A stretch of 54,006 nt of DNA from an uncultured Prevotellaceae bacterium (GCA_900320435.1 ONSH01000017.1:1-54006), one strand, 5' to 3'; counted from the stretch's first letter, positions 18,066 through 26,469 are shown. Notes: a model not told the origin generated them from the sequence alone. Numbers and translations: made by a program.

Positions 18066-18139
18066 TGGACCAGCTTGGGCTTGAACCAAGGACCTCCAGA
18101 TTATGAGTCTGTTGCTCTAACCAACTGAGCTACAAGTCC
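18066..18139 (-). tRNA. tRNA-Met (anticodon CAT)
   Basis: On the minus strand, 74 nt: acceptor GGACTTG pairs with CTGGTCC (one T/T mismatch), D arm GCTC/GAGC, anticodon loop CTCATAA giving CAT, T arm CTTGG/CCAAG with loop TTCAAGC. CCA is not encoded directly after the discriminator A (ACACCA follows). The first pair is G-C and the anticodon stem lacks the initiator GGG/CCC, so an elongator tRNA is likely; a tRNA-Ile2 with modified C34 is the alternative. Confidence 0.9.
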
Positions 18140-18163
18140 GGTATGATCCCTAAGAATCGGGGA

Positions 18164-18171
18164 CAAAAGTA
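18164..18171 (-). promoter_or_regulatory. -7 element for tRNA-Met
   Basis: TACTTTTG on the minus strand, 24 bp upstream of the tRNA 5' end. Confidence 0.55.
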
Positions 18172-18214
18172 CGAAAAAAAGTTGAAATAACCCCACAGTC
18201 TCCCGTTTTTTTTG

Positions 18215-18222
18215 TATCTTTG
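18215..18222 (+). promoter_or_regulatory. -7 element directly before ribF
   Basis: TATCTTTG ends only 4 bp before the ATG at 18227, so transcription would start at or just after the start codon (leaderless mRNA), unless translation begins further in. Confidence 0.5.
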
Positions 18223-18226
18223 CTCC

Positions 18227-19096
18227 ATGTTTGCAGCAACGATAGGCTTCTTTGACGGTGTGCACCGTGGACACAGGTGTCTGATAGACCAACTGACGGG
18301 GCTTGCCCGCGAACGCCGTATGGACACACTGGTGCTGACGATGGACTGCCATCCGCGTCTTGTGCTGCAGAGCGACTATATCCCCCAATTGCTGACTACG
18401 CTGGAGGAGAAATGTCGTCTGTTGCGTGAGACCGGCATATCGCGTCTGGATGTGCTGACTTTCGACAGCGATATGGCTCGCCTCAGTGCGGAGGAGTTCA
18501 TGCGTGAGGTATTGAAGCCGCGTGATGTCAGCCTTCTTCTGATGGGCTACGACCACCGCTTCGGTCACGGAGAAGCCGTCTTCGAAGACTATGTGCGCTG
18601 GGGTGAGGCTTGCGGCATCGAAGTGGTGAAGGCTCATGAGTTGCCGGACACACATGTTTCGTCCACCACCATACGCCGACTGCTCGCCGAAGGGAGCATC
18701 CGTGAGGCGCAGGAACTCTTGGGCCATCCCTATCTGCTCAGCGGCACCGTGGTGGAAGGCCACCGTTTGGGGCACACAATAGGGTTCCCTACCGCCAACT
18801 TGGCCATCACACCGGGAAAGGTGTTGCCCCGGGAAGGCGCTTACGCCGTGCGGACGCCCTACGGTGTGGGCATGATGGACATCGGCACGCGCCCCACTGC
18901 CAACAACGGCAGCGATCTCTCGGTGGAGGTGCATCTGATTGACTTTTCCGGCGATCTCTACGGGCAGAAGCTTTCTCTGGAGTTGGCTGGTTTCCTGCGC
19001 GAAGAGCGCGCCTTCCCTTCTTTGGAGGCGCTGAAGGCGCAGCTGGAGCAGGATCGCGAATCCGCCCTGCGCATGGCGGAGCGGGGTGATGTCTAA
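18227..19096 (+). CDS. ribF: Bifunctional riboflavin kinase/FAD synthetase
   Basis: 289 residues from ATG 18227. The enzyme makes FMN from riboflavin and then FAD. The N-terminal nucleotidyltransferase domain shows TIGFFDGVHRGHR with the HxGH motif at 13-16, MGYDHRFGHG and SSTTIRRLL. The C-terminal kinase domain shows GTVVEGHRLG, IGFPTANL (PTAN motif) and NNGSDLSVEVHLIDF. The ATG lies immediately before the first conserved strand; many homologues have 10-20 more residues here. No in-frame ATG exists upstream, and an upstream TTG falls inside the promoter, so the short form is preferred. Confidence 0.92.
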   Translation: MFAATIGFFDGVHRGHRCLIDQLTGLARERRMDTLVLTMDCHPRLVLQSDYIPQLLTTLEEKCRLLRETGISRLDVLTFDSDMARLSAEEFMREVLKPRDVSLLLMGYDHRFGHGEAVFEDYVRWGEACGIEVVKAHELPDTHVSSTTIRRLLAEGSIREAQELLGHPYLLSGTVVEGHRLGHTIGFPTANLAITPGKVLPREGAYAVRTPYGVGMMDIGTRPTANNGSDLSVEVHLIDFSGDLYGQKLSLELAGFLREERAFPSLEALKAQLEQDRESALRMAERGDV

Positions 19097-19120
19097 TTAA
19101 TATATAATATAAGGATAAAG

Positions 19121-19153
19121 AAAAAGAGGTTGCCTCACGGCGACCTCTTTTTT
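19121..19153. terminator. Bidirectional terminator between ribF and the sigma-factor operon
   Basis: AAAAAGAGGT and ACCTCTTTTTT pair, and inside them GCC pairs with GGC around the loop TCAC. T-runs are present on both strands, so it can end ribF (+) and the minus-strand operon. Confidence 0.8.
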
Positions 19154-19199
19154 CCGACACATTACAGCGTCTGTTTGGTTCTTTTTAAGATTGATTGGT

Positions 19200-19637
19200 T
19201 CAGTATAGAAAAAGTGTATCTTTCTTCTCAACGACGGCCGAGCTCTGCGGTGTGAGCGCCTGCTCCATTTCGCCAAACTCGGCATCGGGATTCTCCACGG
19301 CTTCTGCCGTAGGGGCCTTGTCGTCTCCGGTGACGCCCATGCTCATGCTGGCAGCCATGCCGAGACAGAGCACGATGGCGACGGAGGCTGCAGCGCGGTA
19401 GAAGGGGCGAAGGTTCACCCGGCGGGCCGGCTGTAGGCCGAAAGACTCGGAGGTCTGAGGCGCACGCTCCCGGCGCATCTCCTCTTCGACGGCGAAGAGC
19501 GCACGATAGGCTTTCAGATGTTGCGGCACCTGGTTTTCGTCCTGGAAGAAGGCGTTGAGAATCTGCTCTTCCTGCAGGCTGGTCTCCGCTCTGAAATAGC
19601 TCTCGAGGAGCTCTTCGATGTACTTGTAGTCTTTCAT
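19200..19637 (-). CDS. Single-pass membrane protein beside an ECF sigma factor (anti-sigma-like)
   Basis: 145 residues from ATG 19637 (MKDYKYIEELLESYF). The N-terminal 60 residues are helical and acidic (RAETSLQEEQILNAFF), one membrane segment follows at about 73-92 (AAASVAIVLCLGMAASMSMG), and a short, acidic C-terminal part would lie outside the cytoplasm. The gene follows the sigma-factor gene by 34 bp in the same direction. Size, topology and position fit a partner or regulator of the sigma factor, but I see no zinc anti-sigma motif and no FecR domain. The role is inferred from context only. Confidence 0.65.
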   Translation of the reverse strand: MKDYKYIEELLESYFRAETSLQEEQILNAFFQDENQVPQHLKAYRALFAVEEEMRRERAPQTSESFGLQPARRVNLRPFYRAAASVAIVLCLGMAASMSMGVTGDDKAPTAEAVENPDAEFGEMEQALTPQSSAVVEKKDTLFLY

Positions 19638-19671
19638 ATCCGTTATGTATGACGATTGAGAAGGGAAAAGG

Positions 19672-20172
19672 TTACACCCCAATCAAACTTTTTTTTACTT
19701 TTTCTCGACCGCGGTGCAGATACACTTTCACCTGCGACTCCGTGAGCTCCAGAATTTCTGCGATTTCCGCATAGCTTTTACCCTCGATGTCACGCAATTC
19801 CATGATACTGCGCTGCACCTCCGGCAGGCGGTCCATCGCCTCTCGTACCAGGCGCATGCCTTCCTCCAGTTCCAGTGTGCGGTCGGCGCCGGGAGCGGCT
19901 GTGGCATCGCGTTCGGGGTCCAGCTCCACAGCCTGTCGGCCCGAGCGCTTCAGGCGGTCGAGCGAGAGGTTGCGCACCAGACGCAGCGTCCATGCTTCCA
20001 CGCTGTCGATAAGGGAAAGGCGTTCGCGGTCGCGCCACAGGCGTTCCAGCGTGTCCTGCACCACATCCTCTGCCTCTTCGCGGGAGAGTGTGATGCGTTG
20101 GGCCAGTCGGAACATCTTGTCGCGCAGCGGCCAAATGTGTTCTTTAAAGCCGTATGACCGTTCCTCGCTCAT
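19672..20172 (-). CDS. RNA polymerase sigma factor, ECF type
   Basis: 166 residues. Region 2 (FRLAQRITLSREEAEDVVQDTLERLWR, split here as FRLAQRITLS and EDVVQDTLERLW) binds the core enzyme and the -10 region. Region 4 (LPEVQRSIMELRDIEGKSY, then EIAEILELTESQVKVYLHRG) is the helix-turn-helix for the -35 region. Between them is a short linker, with no region 3. The start ATG lies 29 bp inside the end of argB, so translation is likely coupled to it. The sigma factor is the fifth gene of a minus-strand run beginning with topA; its regulon cannot be read from this window. Confidence 0.9.
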   Translation of the reverse strand: MSEERSYGFKEHIWPLRDKMFRLAQRITLSREEAEDVVQDTLERLWRDRERLSLIDSVEAWTLRLVRNLSLDRLKRSGRQAVELDPERDATAAPGADRTLELEEGMRLVREAMDRLPEVQRSIMELRDIEGKSYAEIAEILELTESQVKVYLHRGREKVKKSLIGV

Positions 20173-20984
20173 GACGGAGGTCGCTCCAGTGGGTGATGAC
20201 CACCTCGCTTACGCCGCCCCTTAGGCTGGCAAAGGCGTTCTCCAGCTTCGGCAACATACCGCCGCTGACAATGCCTTCGCTCTTGAGCCGGGCAAACGAG
20301 GCTTCGTTGATTTCGCGGATGACGCTGCTGTCATCGTCGGCATCGCGCAGCACACCGGGCTTCTCGAAGCAGTAGGTCAGCGTCACCTCGAAATGCGGCG
20401 TCAGGGCCTTGGCCGTTTCGGCTGCCATGGTGTCGGCGTTGGTGTTGAGCATGTGGCCCTTGCCGTCGTGGGTGAGGGGAGCCACCACGGGAATCACGCA
20501 GGGCTCGTGGCGCAGCAGCAGGGCGAGGGCTTCGCCGTCGGCGGAGTCTACATCGCCCACCCATCCGTAGTCCACCGTCTCTTCGTGTCCGTCTTCAAAG
20601 CGCACGAGCGTCTTCAAAGCGCACGAGCTTGGGCGCACGCTTATGGGCGCGAATGATGTTCATGTCGGCGCCGGTGAGTCCGACGGCGTTCACACCGAGG
20701 GCTTGCAGGCGAGCCACAAGGGTCTTGTTGACCAGTCCGCCGTAGACCATCTGCACCACGCGCAGCATGTCTCCGTCGGTGACACGACGGCCCTCCACCA
20801 TGCGGGTCTCGATGCCCAGTGCGGCAGCCATTTTTGTAGCAGACCGTCCGCCGCCGTGCACCAGCACTTTGGGGCCATCCAACGCAGCAAATCCTTCAAG
20901 CAGCGCCGAGAGCATCTGTTCGTCTTCTACCACGGCGCCACCCACTTTGATGACGTTCACTTTATTCAAGATAGGTGTATCCAT
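20144..20984 (-). pseudogene. argB: Acetylglutamate kinase, frameshifted by a 19-bp tandem duplication
   Basis: Two overlapping frames together make one ArgB. The first (from ATG 20984, MDTPILNKVNVIKVGGAV) contains VLVHGGGRSATKM, VNKTLVARLQ and GLTGADMNIIRAHKR and then ends early at 20595. The second continues with RFEDGHEETVDYGWVGDVD, NTNADTMAAETA and GGMLPKLENAF to the stop at 20144. The break is exactly at a duplicated 19-bp block (20591-20628); removing one copy gives KLVRFEDGHEE and an intact enzyme of about 273 residues. ArgB phosphorylates N-acetylglutamate in arginine synthesis. The gene overlaps speA (23 bp) and the sigma-factor gene (29 bp). As written, full-length protein cannot be made. 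Confidence 0.9.
20591..20628. repeat. 19-bp perfect tandem duplication inside argB
   Basis: The block GTCTTCAAAGCGCACGAGC occurs at 20591-20609 and again at 20610-20628 without a spacer. Nineteen is not a multiple of three, so it shifts the frame. The preceding C also matches, so the exact junction is ambiguous by one base. Confidence 0.97.
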
Positions 20985-22818
20985 AGAGTCCGGAACGATA
21001 GTTAGCGATGAATTCTTTGCCCTCTGCTTCAAGGCGGCGTACGAGTTTCTTCGGGTCGTATTGCACGTATTCCAGCACGTCGGCCACCGTCTCGCCGTCG
21101 ATTACCTGGTCGATGGTATAGCCGTCGCCGTCTTCGTTGACGGACAGGTGTACGGCGTTGGTGTCGCCGAAGAGGTTGTGCATGTTGCCCATGATTTCCT
21201 GATAGGCGCCCACGAGGAACACACCGATGTAGTAGTGTTCCTCTGCCTTCACCTCATGCAGCGGCAGATAGGAAGTCTGCTGCACGCCGTTGACGTAGGC
21301 CGTGATCTTGCCGTCGCTGTCGCAGGTGATGTCCTGCAGCTGTGCCGAGCGGGTGGGCTGCTCGTCGAGGCGCTCGATGGGCATGATGGGGAAGAGCTGG
21401 TCGATGCCCCAAGAGTCGGGCATGCTCTGGAAGAGGGAGAAGTTGCAGAAGTATTTGTCGGCCATCTGCTTGTCGAGCGTGCGTAGCTCGTCGGGCACAT
21501 GCTTCTGGTGGTGGGCCAGCTCGGCGATTTCGTGTGAAATGGCCCAATAGAGGCTCTCAATCTGGGCGCGTGTCTTGAGGTCGATGATGCCGTGGGCGAA
21601 GAGCTCCAAGGCTTCTTCGCGGATGTCCTGAGCATCGTGCCAGTCCTCCAACATGCTGCGCGGCGAGAGTTTGTCCCAGATGTCAGTGAGTTCGTGTACC
21701 AACTTATGGTCTTCTTCGCCCGGCTCGAAGTCTTCCGGCATGCGCGGTGCGGAAACGCTTTCGAGCACGTCGAGGATGAGCACCGAGTGGTGGGCCGAGA
21801 GGGAGCGTCCGCCTTCGGAGATGATGTTGGGGTGGGGGATGCCGTTCTTGTCGGCGGCGTCGATGAAGGAGTAGAGACAGTCGTTGACGTACTCCTGTAT
21901 GCTATAGTTGACGGAGCTCTCGGAGTTGCTCGAGCGCGTGCCGTCGTAGTCCACGCCGAGACCGCCGCCACAGTCTACAAACTTGATGGGATAGCCCATA
22001 CGGTGGAGCTGCACGTAGAACTGGGAGGCTTCTCTCAGCGCCGATGAAATGCGGCGAATCTTGGTGATTTGGCTGCCGATGTGGAAGTGGATGAGCTTGA
22101 GACAGTCGCCCATGCCCATCTCATCGAGCTGCTGCAGTGCCAGGAGCAGCTCAGAAGAGTTCAGACCGAACTTGGAGGCGTCGCCGCCGCTCTCGCTCCA
22201 TTTGCCGGCGCCGGTGGAAGCCAGCTTGATGCGTATGCCCAAATTGGGGCGCACGCCCAGCTTTTCGGCGGCTTGGGCGATGATGGCGAGCTCGGGCAGT
22301 TTCTCCACCACGAGGAAGACTCTCTTGCCCATCTTCTGTGCCAGCAATGCCATCTCGATGAAGTTCTGGTCTTTGTGACCATTGCAGATGATGAGGGAGT
22401 CGGAGTCCATGTTGGTGGCCAGCACGGCGTGGAGCTCGGGTTTGGAGCCCGCTTCGAGGCCCAGGTTGTAGCGCTTGCCGTGAGAGATGATCTCTTCGAC
22501 CACGGGGCGCATCTGGTTCACCTTGATGGGGAAGATGATGAAGTGCTCGCCCTGATAGTTGTACTCCTTAGCTGCTTTGCGGAAGCAGCTGTCGGTCTTC
22601 TCGATGCGGTTGTCCAGGATGTCGGGGAAGCGCAGCAGCACGGGGGCTGCCACGTGGCGCGAAGCCAAATGGTCCACCACCTCTTTCAGGTCGATTTCCA
22701 CCCCGTTTTTCTTCGGACTCACCGTGACGTGTCCCTTCTCGTTGATGCCGAAGTAGTTCACGCCCCAACCTTTGATGTTGTAGAGTTCTTCAGAGTCCTC
22801 AATCCTCCATTTCTTCAT
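20962..22818 (-). CDS. speA: Biosynthetic arginine decarboxylase
   Basis: 618 residues; it converts arginine to agmatine, the first step of a polyamine route. The fold-III PLP enzyme shows FPIKVNQMRP with the PLP-lysine at Lys99, LGLEAGSKPEL, a Gly-rich segment FVDCGGGLGVDYDG near 275-290, and a C-terminal EGGRSLSAHH. Length and domain order match SpeA of Bacteroidetes. It starts at ATG 22818, 40 bp after aroK, and its end overlaps argB by 23 bp. An arginine-consuming enzyme next to a broken arginine-synthesis gene is worth noting. Confidence 0.95.
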   Translation of the reverse strand: MKKWRIEDSEELYNIKGWGVNYFGINEKGHVTVSPKKNGVEIDLKEVVDHLASRHVAAPVLLRFPDILDNRIEKTDSCFRKAAKEYNYQGEHFIIFPIKVNQMRPVVEEIISHGKRYNLGLEAGSKPELHAVLATNMDSDSLIICNGHKDQNFIEMALLAQKMGKRVFLVVEKLPELAIIAQAAEKLGVRPNLGIRIKLASTGAGKWSESGGDASKFGLNSSELLLALQQLDEMGMGDCLKLIHFHIGSQITKIRRISSALREASQFYVQLHRMGYPIKFVDCGGGLGVDYDGTRSSNSESSVNYSIQEYVNDCLYSFIDAADKNGIPHPNIISEGGRSLSAHHSVLILDVLESVSAPRMPEDFEPGEEDHKLVHELTDIWDKLSPRSMLEDWHDAQDIREEALELFAHGIIDLKTRAQIESLYWAISHEIAELAHHQKHVPDELRTLDKQMADKYFCNFSLFQSMPDSWGIDQLFPIMPIERLDEQPTRSAQLQDITCDSDGKITAYVNGVQQTSYLPLHEVKAEEHYYIGVFLVGAYQEIMGNMHNLFGDTNAVHLSVNEDGDGYTIDQVIDGETVADVLEYVQYDPKKLVRRLEAEGKEFIANYRSGLYGYTYLE

Positions 22819-22858
22819 GGCTCTTTATTCAGTGTATATGTGTGATTGTGTATCAGTC

Positions 22859-23395
22859 TCAGGCCTTGTCCTCCGCAATCTTCCCGGCGATGACGGCGGC
22901 GATTTGCTCCACGCGCTCTTTGGCGCCCAGATAGGGCACGTCGATGATGATGCGGGCCTTCTCGTAGAAGGGGGCGCGCTGTGTGAGGCTTTCGCGGATG
23001 AAGGCGTCGAGCTCTTCAGGCGTCTTGCCCTGAATGAGCGGACGGATGCTGCGCCCCATCTTCAGGTGGGCGGCGAGCGTCTCGGGGCTGCATTTGAGAT
23101 AGACGGTGTGGCCCACCTCGTTCATGTAGTCGATGTTGTCGAAGTAGCAGGGCGTGCCGCCGCCGCACGAGAGCACGATGTCTTCGAAGGCCGCTGCCTC
23201 GTGGAGCATTTCACGCTCGATTTCGCGGAAGCCGCTCTCGCCGCGTTCGCTGAAGATCTGATGGATGGGTTTGCGGTAGCGCGTCTCGATATACCAGTCA
23301 AGGTCGTAGAAGGTGCGCCCCAGCTTTTGGGCCAGATGCCGTCCGACGGTCGTCTTGCCCGCACCCATGTAGCCGATTAGGATGATGCTTTTCAT
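22859..23395 (-). CDS. aroK: Shikimate kinase
   Basis: 178 residues. It phosphorylates shikimate with ATP in aromatic amino-acid synthesis. The Walker A GYMGAGKTT is at 8-16, the shikimate-binding DLDWYIE and FREIE follow, then the Gly-rich SCGGGTPC and the lid region with RPLIQG. The length is normal. It begins 10 bp after the topA stop and is followed by speA after 40 bp, so it should be part of the topA transcript. Confidence 0.95.
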   Translation of the reverse strand: MKSIILIGYMGAGKTTVGRHLAQKLGRTFYDLDWYIETRYRKPIHQIFSERGESGFREIEREMLHEAAAFEDIVLSCGGGTPCYFDNIDYMNEVGHTVYLKCSPETLAAHLKMGRSIRPLIQGKTPEELDAFIRESLTQRAPFYEKARIIIDVPYLGAKERVEQIAAVIAGKIAEDKA

Positions 23396-23405
23396 CGCCG
23401 TGCGT

Positions 23406-25676
23406 TTATGCGCCCACGATCTTGAGACAATCCTCCAGCGTGAGTTGGTCTGCTTTTGCAGCCTGCGCCTTGGTCAGGCGGTAGTTTTTGCCCTTGTAGG
23501 CGATGTAGGGGCCGTAGCGTCCGTTCATCACCTCCATCTCGGGTTCTTCTTCGAAGTGCTTGAGGTGGCGTTTTTCGTCGGCCTGCTTCTTCTCCTCGAT
23601 CAAAGCGACGGCTTCATCGAAGCTGAAGTTCATAGGGTCGCTGCCCTTGGGCAGTGAGACATATTGTTTGCCGTATTGCACGTAGGGGCCGTAGCGTCCG
23701 CTGCCCAGCATGACGGTCTGACCTTCGTACTCGCCCAGCGTGCGGGGCAATTTGAAGAGCTCCAAGGCATCCTCCAGCGTGAGGGTCTCCATGCTCTGCC
23801 CGCGTCCCAACTGTGCGAAGCGGGGCTTCTTGTCGCTCTCTGCGCTGCCGATTTGCACCACGGGGCCGAAGCGTCCGATCTTCACCATGACGGGCTCGCC
23901 GGTAGCAGGGTCTTTGCCGAGCACCTTTTCGCCCACTTTGTGTTCGGTGTGGGTGTGGAGCGTCTCTTCCACCAGGGGGTTGAAGTCCTTGTAGAAGCTC
24001 TTGATGAGGCCGTCCCACTTCTTCTTGCCGGAGGCCACATCGTCGAAGCCCTTCTCCACCTGTGCCGTGAAGTTGTAGTCCATAATCTGGGGGAAGTTCT
24101 CCATGAGGTAGTCGTTGACGACGATACCGATGTCGGTGGGCATCAGTTTGTTTTTCTCGGCGCCGATGACAATCTTCTTCTGGGCACGGGTGATTTTCTC
24201 GCCCTTGAGGGTGAGGATGGCGTAGGGCTTTTCTTCGCCCTTTTTGTCGCCGCGTTGCACGTATTCGCGCTGCTGTATGGTGGTGATGGTGGTGGCGTAG
24301 GTGGAGGGGCGTCCGATGCCCAGCTCTTCGAGCTTCTTCACCAGCGAGGCTTCGTTGTAGCGCAGCGGGCCGGTGGCGTATTTCTCGGTGGCAACCACAG
24401 TGATGCGCTGCAGCTCTTCGCCCACGCGCATGGCGGGCAGCATGCCCTCGCTCTCACCTTCGACTTGTTCGTCCACGGTGGCGTGGTACACCTTCATGAA
24501 GCCGTCGAAGGTCATCACTTCGCCCTGAGCCTGGAAAGTGCTGTTGCCGCCGTCCACGGTGACAACGGTCTTCTCGACTTCGGCATCTGCCATCTGCGAG
24601 GCGATGGTGCGCTTCCAAATGAGGTCATAGAGGCGCTTCTCCTGATTGGTGCCGTCGATGGCGGTGCGCTCCATGTAGGTGGGGCGAATGGCTTCGTGGG
24701 CCTCCTGGGCGCCTTTCGAGGAAGTGTGGTATTGGCGCGTCTTGCTGTATTTGGCGCCCATTTCTTCGGTGATGTATTGCTTTGAGGCAGCCAGACAGAG
24801 GGCGCTCAGGTTGACGGAGTCGGTACGCATGTAGGTGATGAGACCGTTCTCGTAGAGCCTCTGGGCCACCGTCATGGTCTGCGACACCGTCATGCCCAGC
24901 TTGTGGGCGGCTTCCTGCTGCAATGTGCTGGTGGTGAAGGGGGGCGCCGGAGTGCGCTTGGTGGGCTTCTTCTGGATGTCGCTCACGGTGAAGCGGGCGC
25001 CCTGCAGCTGCTGGAGCAATGCGTCGGCTTCTTCCTCGGTGCGCACGCGCTGCACGAGTTCGGCAGGCACGCTCTCGCCCTTGGCGGTTTGCAGCTGTGC
25101 CACCACACGCCAGTAGCTTTCGCTCTTGAAGGCCTGCACTTCTCTCTCCTTTTCCACCACGAGGCGCACGGCTACGCTCTGCACGCGTCCGGCGGAGAGG
25201 GCGGGCTTGACTTTGCGCCAGAGGATAGGGCTCAGCTTGAAGCCCACGATGCGGTCAAGCACGCGGCGTGCCTGCTGTGCAGCCACCAGACTCATGTCGA
25301 TGGTGCGCGGGTGCTGGATAGCTTCGAGGATAGCGTTCTTGGTGATTTCGTGGAAGACGATGCGCTTGGTCTCATCGCTCAGTCCGAGCACCTCTTTCAG
25401 GTGCCACGAGATGGCTTCTCCTTCGCGGTCTTCATCGGAGGCGAGCCACACGGTCTGGGCGTTCTTGGCCAGCTTGCGCAGTTCGCTCACCACGTGCTCC
25501 TTGTCTTCGGGGATTTCGTATTCCGGCTCGAAGGTGTTTTCGTTGATGCTGAATGATTTCTTTTTGAGGTCACGGATGTGGCCGTAGGAGGACTTCACCG
25601 TGTAGTCCGACCCGAGAAACTTCTCGATGGTCTTGGCTTTGGCGGGAGACTCCACTATGACGAGGTTCTTGTTCAT
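23406..25676 (-). CDS. topA: DNA topoisomerase I
   Basis: 756 residues from ATG 25676 (MNKNLVIVESPAKAKTIEKF). Type IA topoisomerase that relaxes negative supercoils. The N-terminal Toprim domain includes WLASDEDREGEAISWHL; the active-site tyrosine is Tyr282 in LITYMRTDSVNLS. The C-terminal part has several repeats of the form GRYGPYVQ/IGRFGPVVQ and no Cys4 zinc fingers, as in Bacteroidetes TopA. It has its own promoter (25698-25705) and heads a minus-strand run topA-aroK-speA-argB-sigma-membrane partner. Confidence 0.96.
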   Translation of the reverse strand: MNKNLVIVESPAKAKTIEKFLGSDYTVKSSYGHIRDLKKKSFSINENTFEPEYEIPEDKEHVVSELRKLAKNAQTVWLASDEDREGEAISWHLKEVLGLSDETKRIVFHEITKNAILEAIQHPRTIDMSLVAAQQARRVLDRIVGFKLSPILWRKVKPALSAGRVQSVAVRLVVEKEREVQAFKSESYWRVVAQLQTAKGESVPAELVQRVRTEEEADALLQQLQGARFTVSDIQKKPTKRTPAPPFTTSTLQQEAAHKLGMTVSQTMTVAQRLYENGLITYMRTDSVNLSALCLAASKQYITEEMGAKYSKTRQYHTSSKGAQEAHEAIRPTYMERTAIDGTNQEKRLYDLIWKRTIASQMADAEVEKTVVTVDGGNSTFQAQGEVMTFDGFMKVYHATVDEQVEGESEGMLPAMRVGEELQRITVVATEKYATGPLRYNEASLVKKLEELGIGRPSTYATTITTIQQREYVQRGDKKGEEKPYAILTLKGEKITRAQKKIVIGAEKNKLMPTDIGIVVNDYLMENFPQIMDYNFTAQVEKGFDDVASGKKKWDGLIKSFYKDFNPLVEETLHTHTEHKVGEKVLGKDPATGEPVMVKIGRFGPVVQIGSAESDKKPRFAQLGRGQSMETLTLEDALELFKLPRTLGEYEGQTVMLGSGRYGPYVQYGKQYVSLPKGSDPMNFSFDEAVALIEEKKQADEKRHLKHFEEEPEMEVMNGRYGPYIAYKGKNYRLTKAQAAKADQLTLEDCLKIVGA

Positions 25677-25697
25677 CTCATTTTTGATTTGCGGCTG

Positions 25698-25705
25698 CAA
25701 AGGTA
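25698..25705 (-). promoter_or_regulatory. -7 element for topA
   Basis: TACCTTTG on the minus strand, 21 bp before ATG 25676. Confidence 0.6.
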
Positions 25706-25767
25706 TGACAAAAAAATGAACCGCACCTTATATATTAGCAAAATTTTCACTTTTTTTATAAACTTTA

Positions 25768-25799
25768 TTTGGCCGCTTACGCTTTTTTTCTTACCTTTG
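25768..25799 (+). promoter_or_regulatory. Complete -33/-7 promoter for the NfeD-like/flotillin genes
   Basis: TTTG at 25768-25771, 20 bp, TACCTTTG at 25792-25799, and the ATG at 25825. Confidence 0.7.
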
Positions 25800-25824
25800 T
25801 TTTCCAAACAAACGCAATATCACC

Positions 25825-26424
25825 ATGTTCGACACATTTTATCAGTGGTACGGTCAGTTGGACCCCCATTTGCGCATTTACTGGTCTGTGGCGCTTATCA
25901 CCTCCGCCCTTTTCGTCATTCAGGTGGCTTTAACCTTCATAGGTCTGGGTCACGGGGATGTTGATGTCGACTTCCAAGCGGCAGATGCCACACCCGACGG
26001 CGGCCTTGAGGGCGTTGACGGCGCCATGCAGATTTTCACCGTGCGCAATGTCATCAACTTCCTTCTGGGCGTCTCCTGGGGTGGTGTGTGTCTGTGGGAC
26101 GTCATCCCCTCGCGTGTGCTCCTGGCTGTGGTGTCGGTCTTCATTGGCTTGTGTTTTGTGGGCCTGTTCCTGCTGCTCTATCGCCAGATGATGCGCCTGC
26201 AGGCCAGCGGCAACATCCGCATCGAGTCGGCTGTAGGCCAGGTGTGTCAGGTCTATCTGCGCATTCCTTCGGGCCGCAGCGGTGCGGGCAAGGTGCAGAT
26301 TTCCTTTTCAGGCTCCGTGCAGGAGGTGGCTGCCCAGACCGACGGCGAGGCTCTGGCTTCCGGCACCCGCGTACGTGTCGTGTCCGTTATCGATACACAC
26401 ACGCTACTCGTCACCCCCATTTAA
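25825..26424 (+). CDS. NfeD-like membrane protein, flotillin partner
   Basis: 199 residues. There are three hydrophobic segments: about 20-40 (WSVALITSALFVIQVALTF), 76-90 and 93-118. The C-terminal 65 residues form a small beta-rich domain (VGQVCQVYLRIPSGRSG, GTRVRVVSVIDTHTLLV) resembling the OB-fold of NfeD proteins. There is no serine-protease domain, so it is the short NfeD1b-like kind that works with flotillin in membrane microdomains. The following gene encodes flotillin, 45 bp downstream, and the gap is filled by heptad repeats. The role as flotillin partner is inferred from fold and neighbourhood. Confidence 0.78.
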   Translation: MFDTFYQWYGQLDPHLRIYWSVALITSALFVIQVALTFIGLGHGDVDVDFQAADATPDGGLEGVDGAMQIFTVRNVINFLLGVSWGGVCLWDVIPSRVLLAVVSVFIGLCFVGLFLLLYRQMMRLQASGNIRIESAVGQVCQVYLRIPSGRSGAGKVQISFSGSVQEVAAQTDGEALASGTRVRVVSVIDTHTLLVTPI

Positions 26425-26466
26425 CTCTAACCTCTAACCTTTAAACTTTAAACTTTAAACTTTACA
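26425..26466. repeat. Six tandem 7-nt units between the NfeD-like and flotillin genes
   Basis: CTCTAAC twice, then CTTTAAA three times and CTTTACA. The array starts directly after the stop codon and ends 3 bp before the flotillin ATG, so it occupies the whole intercistronic gap. Confidence 0.9.
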
Positions 26467-26469
26467 TAA

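Noticed and set aside
20595-21032. Two separate arginine genes instead of one broken argB
   Set aside because: Neither half is a complete enzyme, and the break falls exactly at a tandem duplication whose removal restores one frame.
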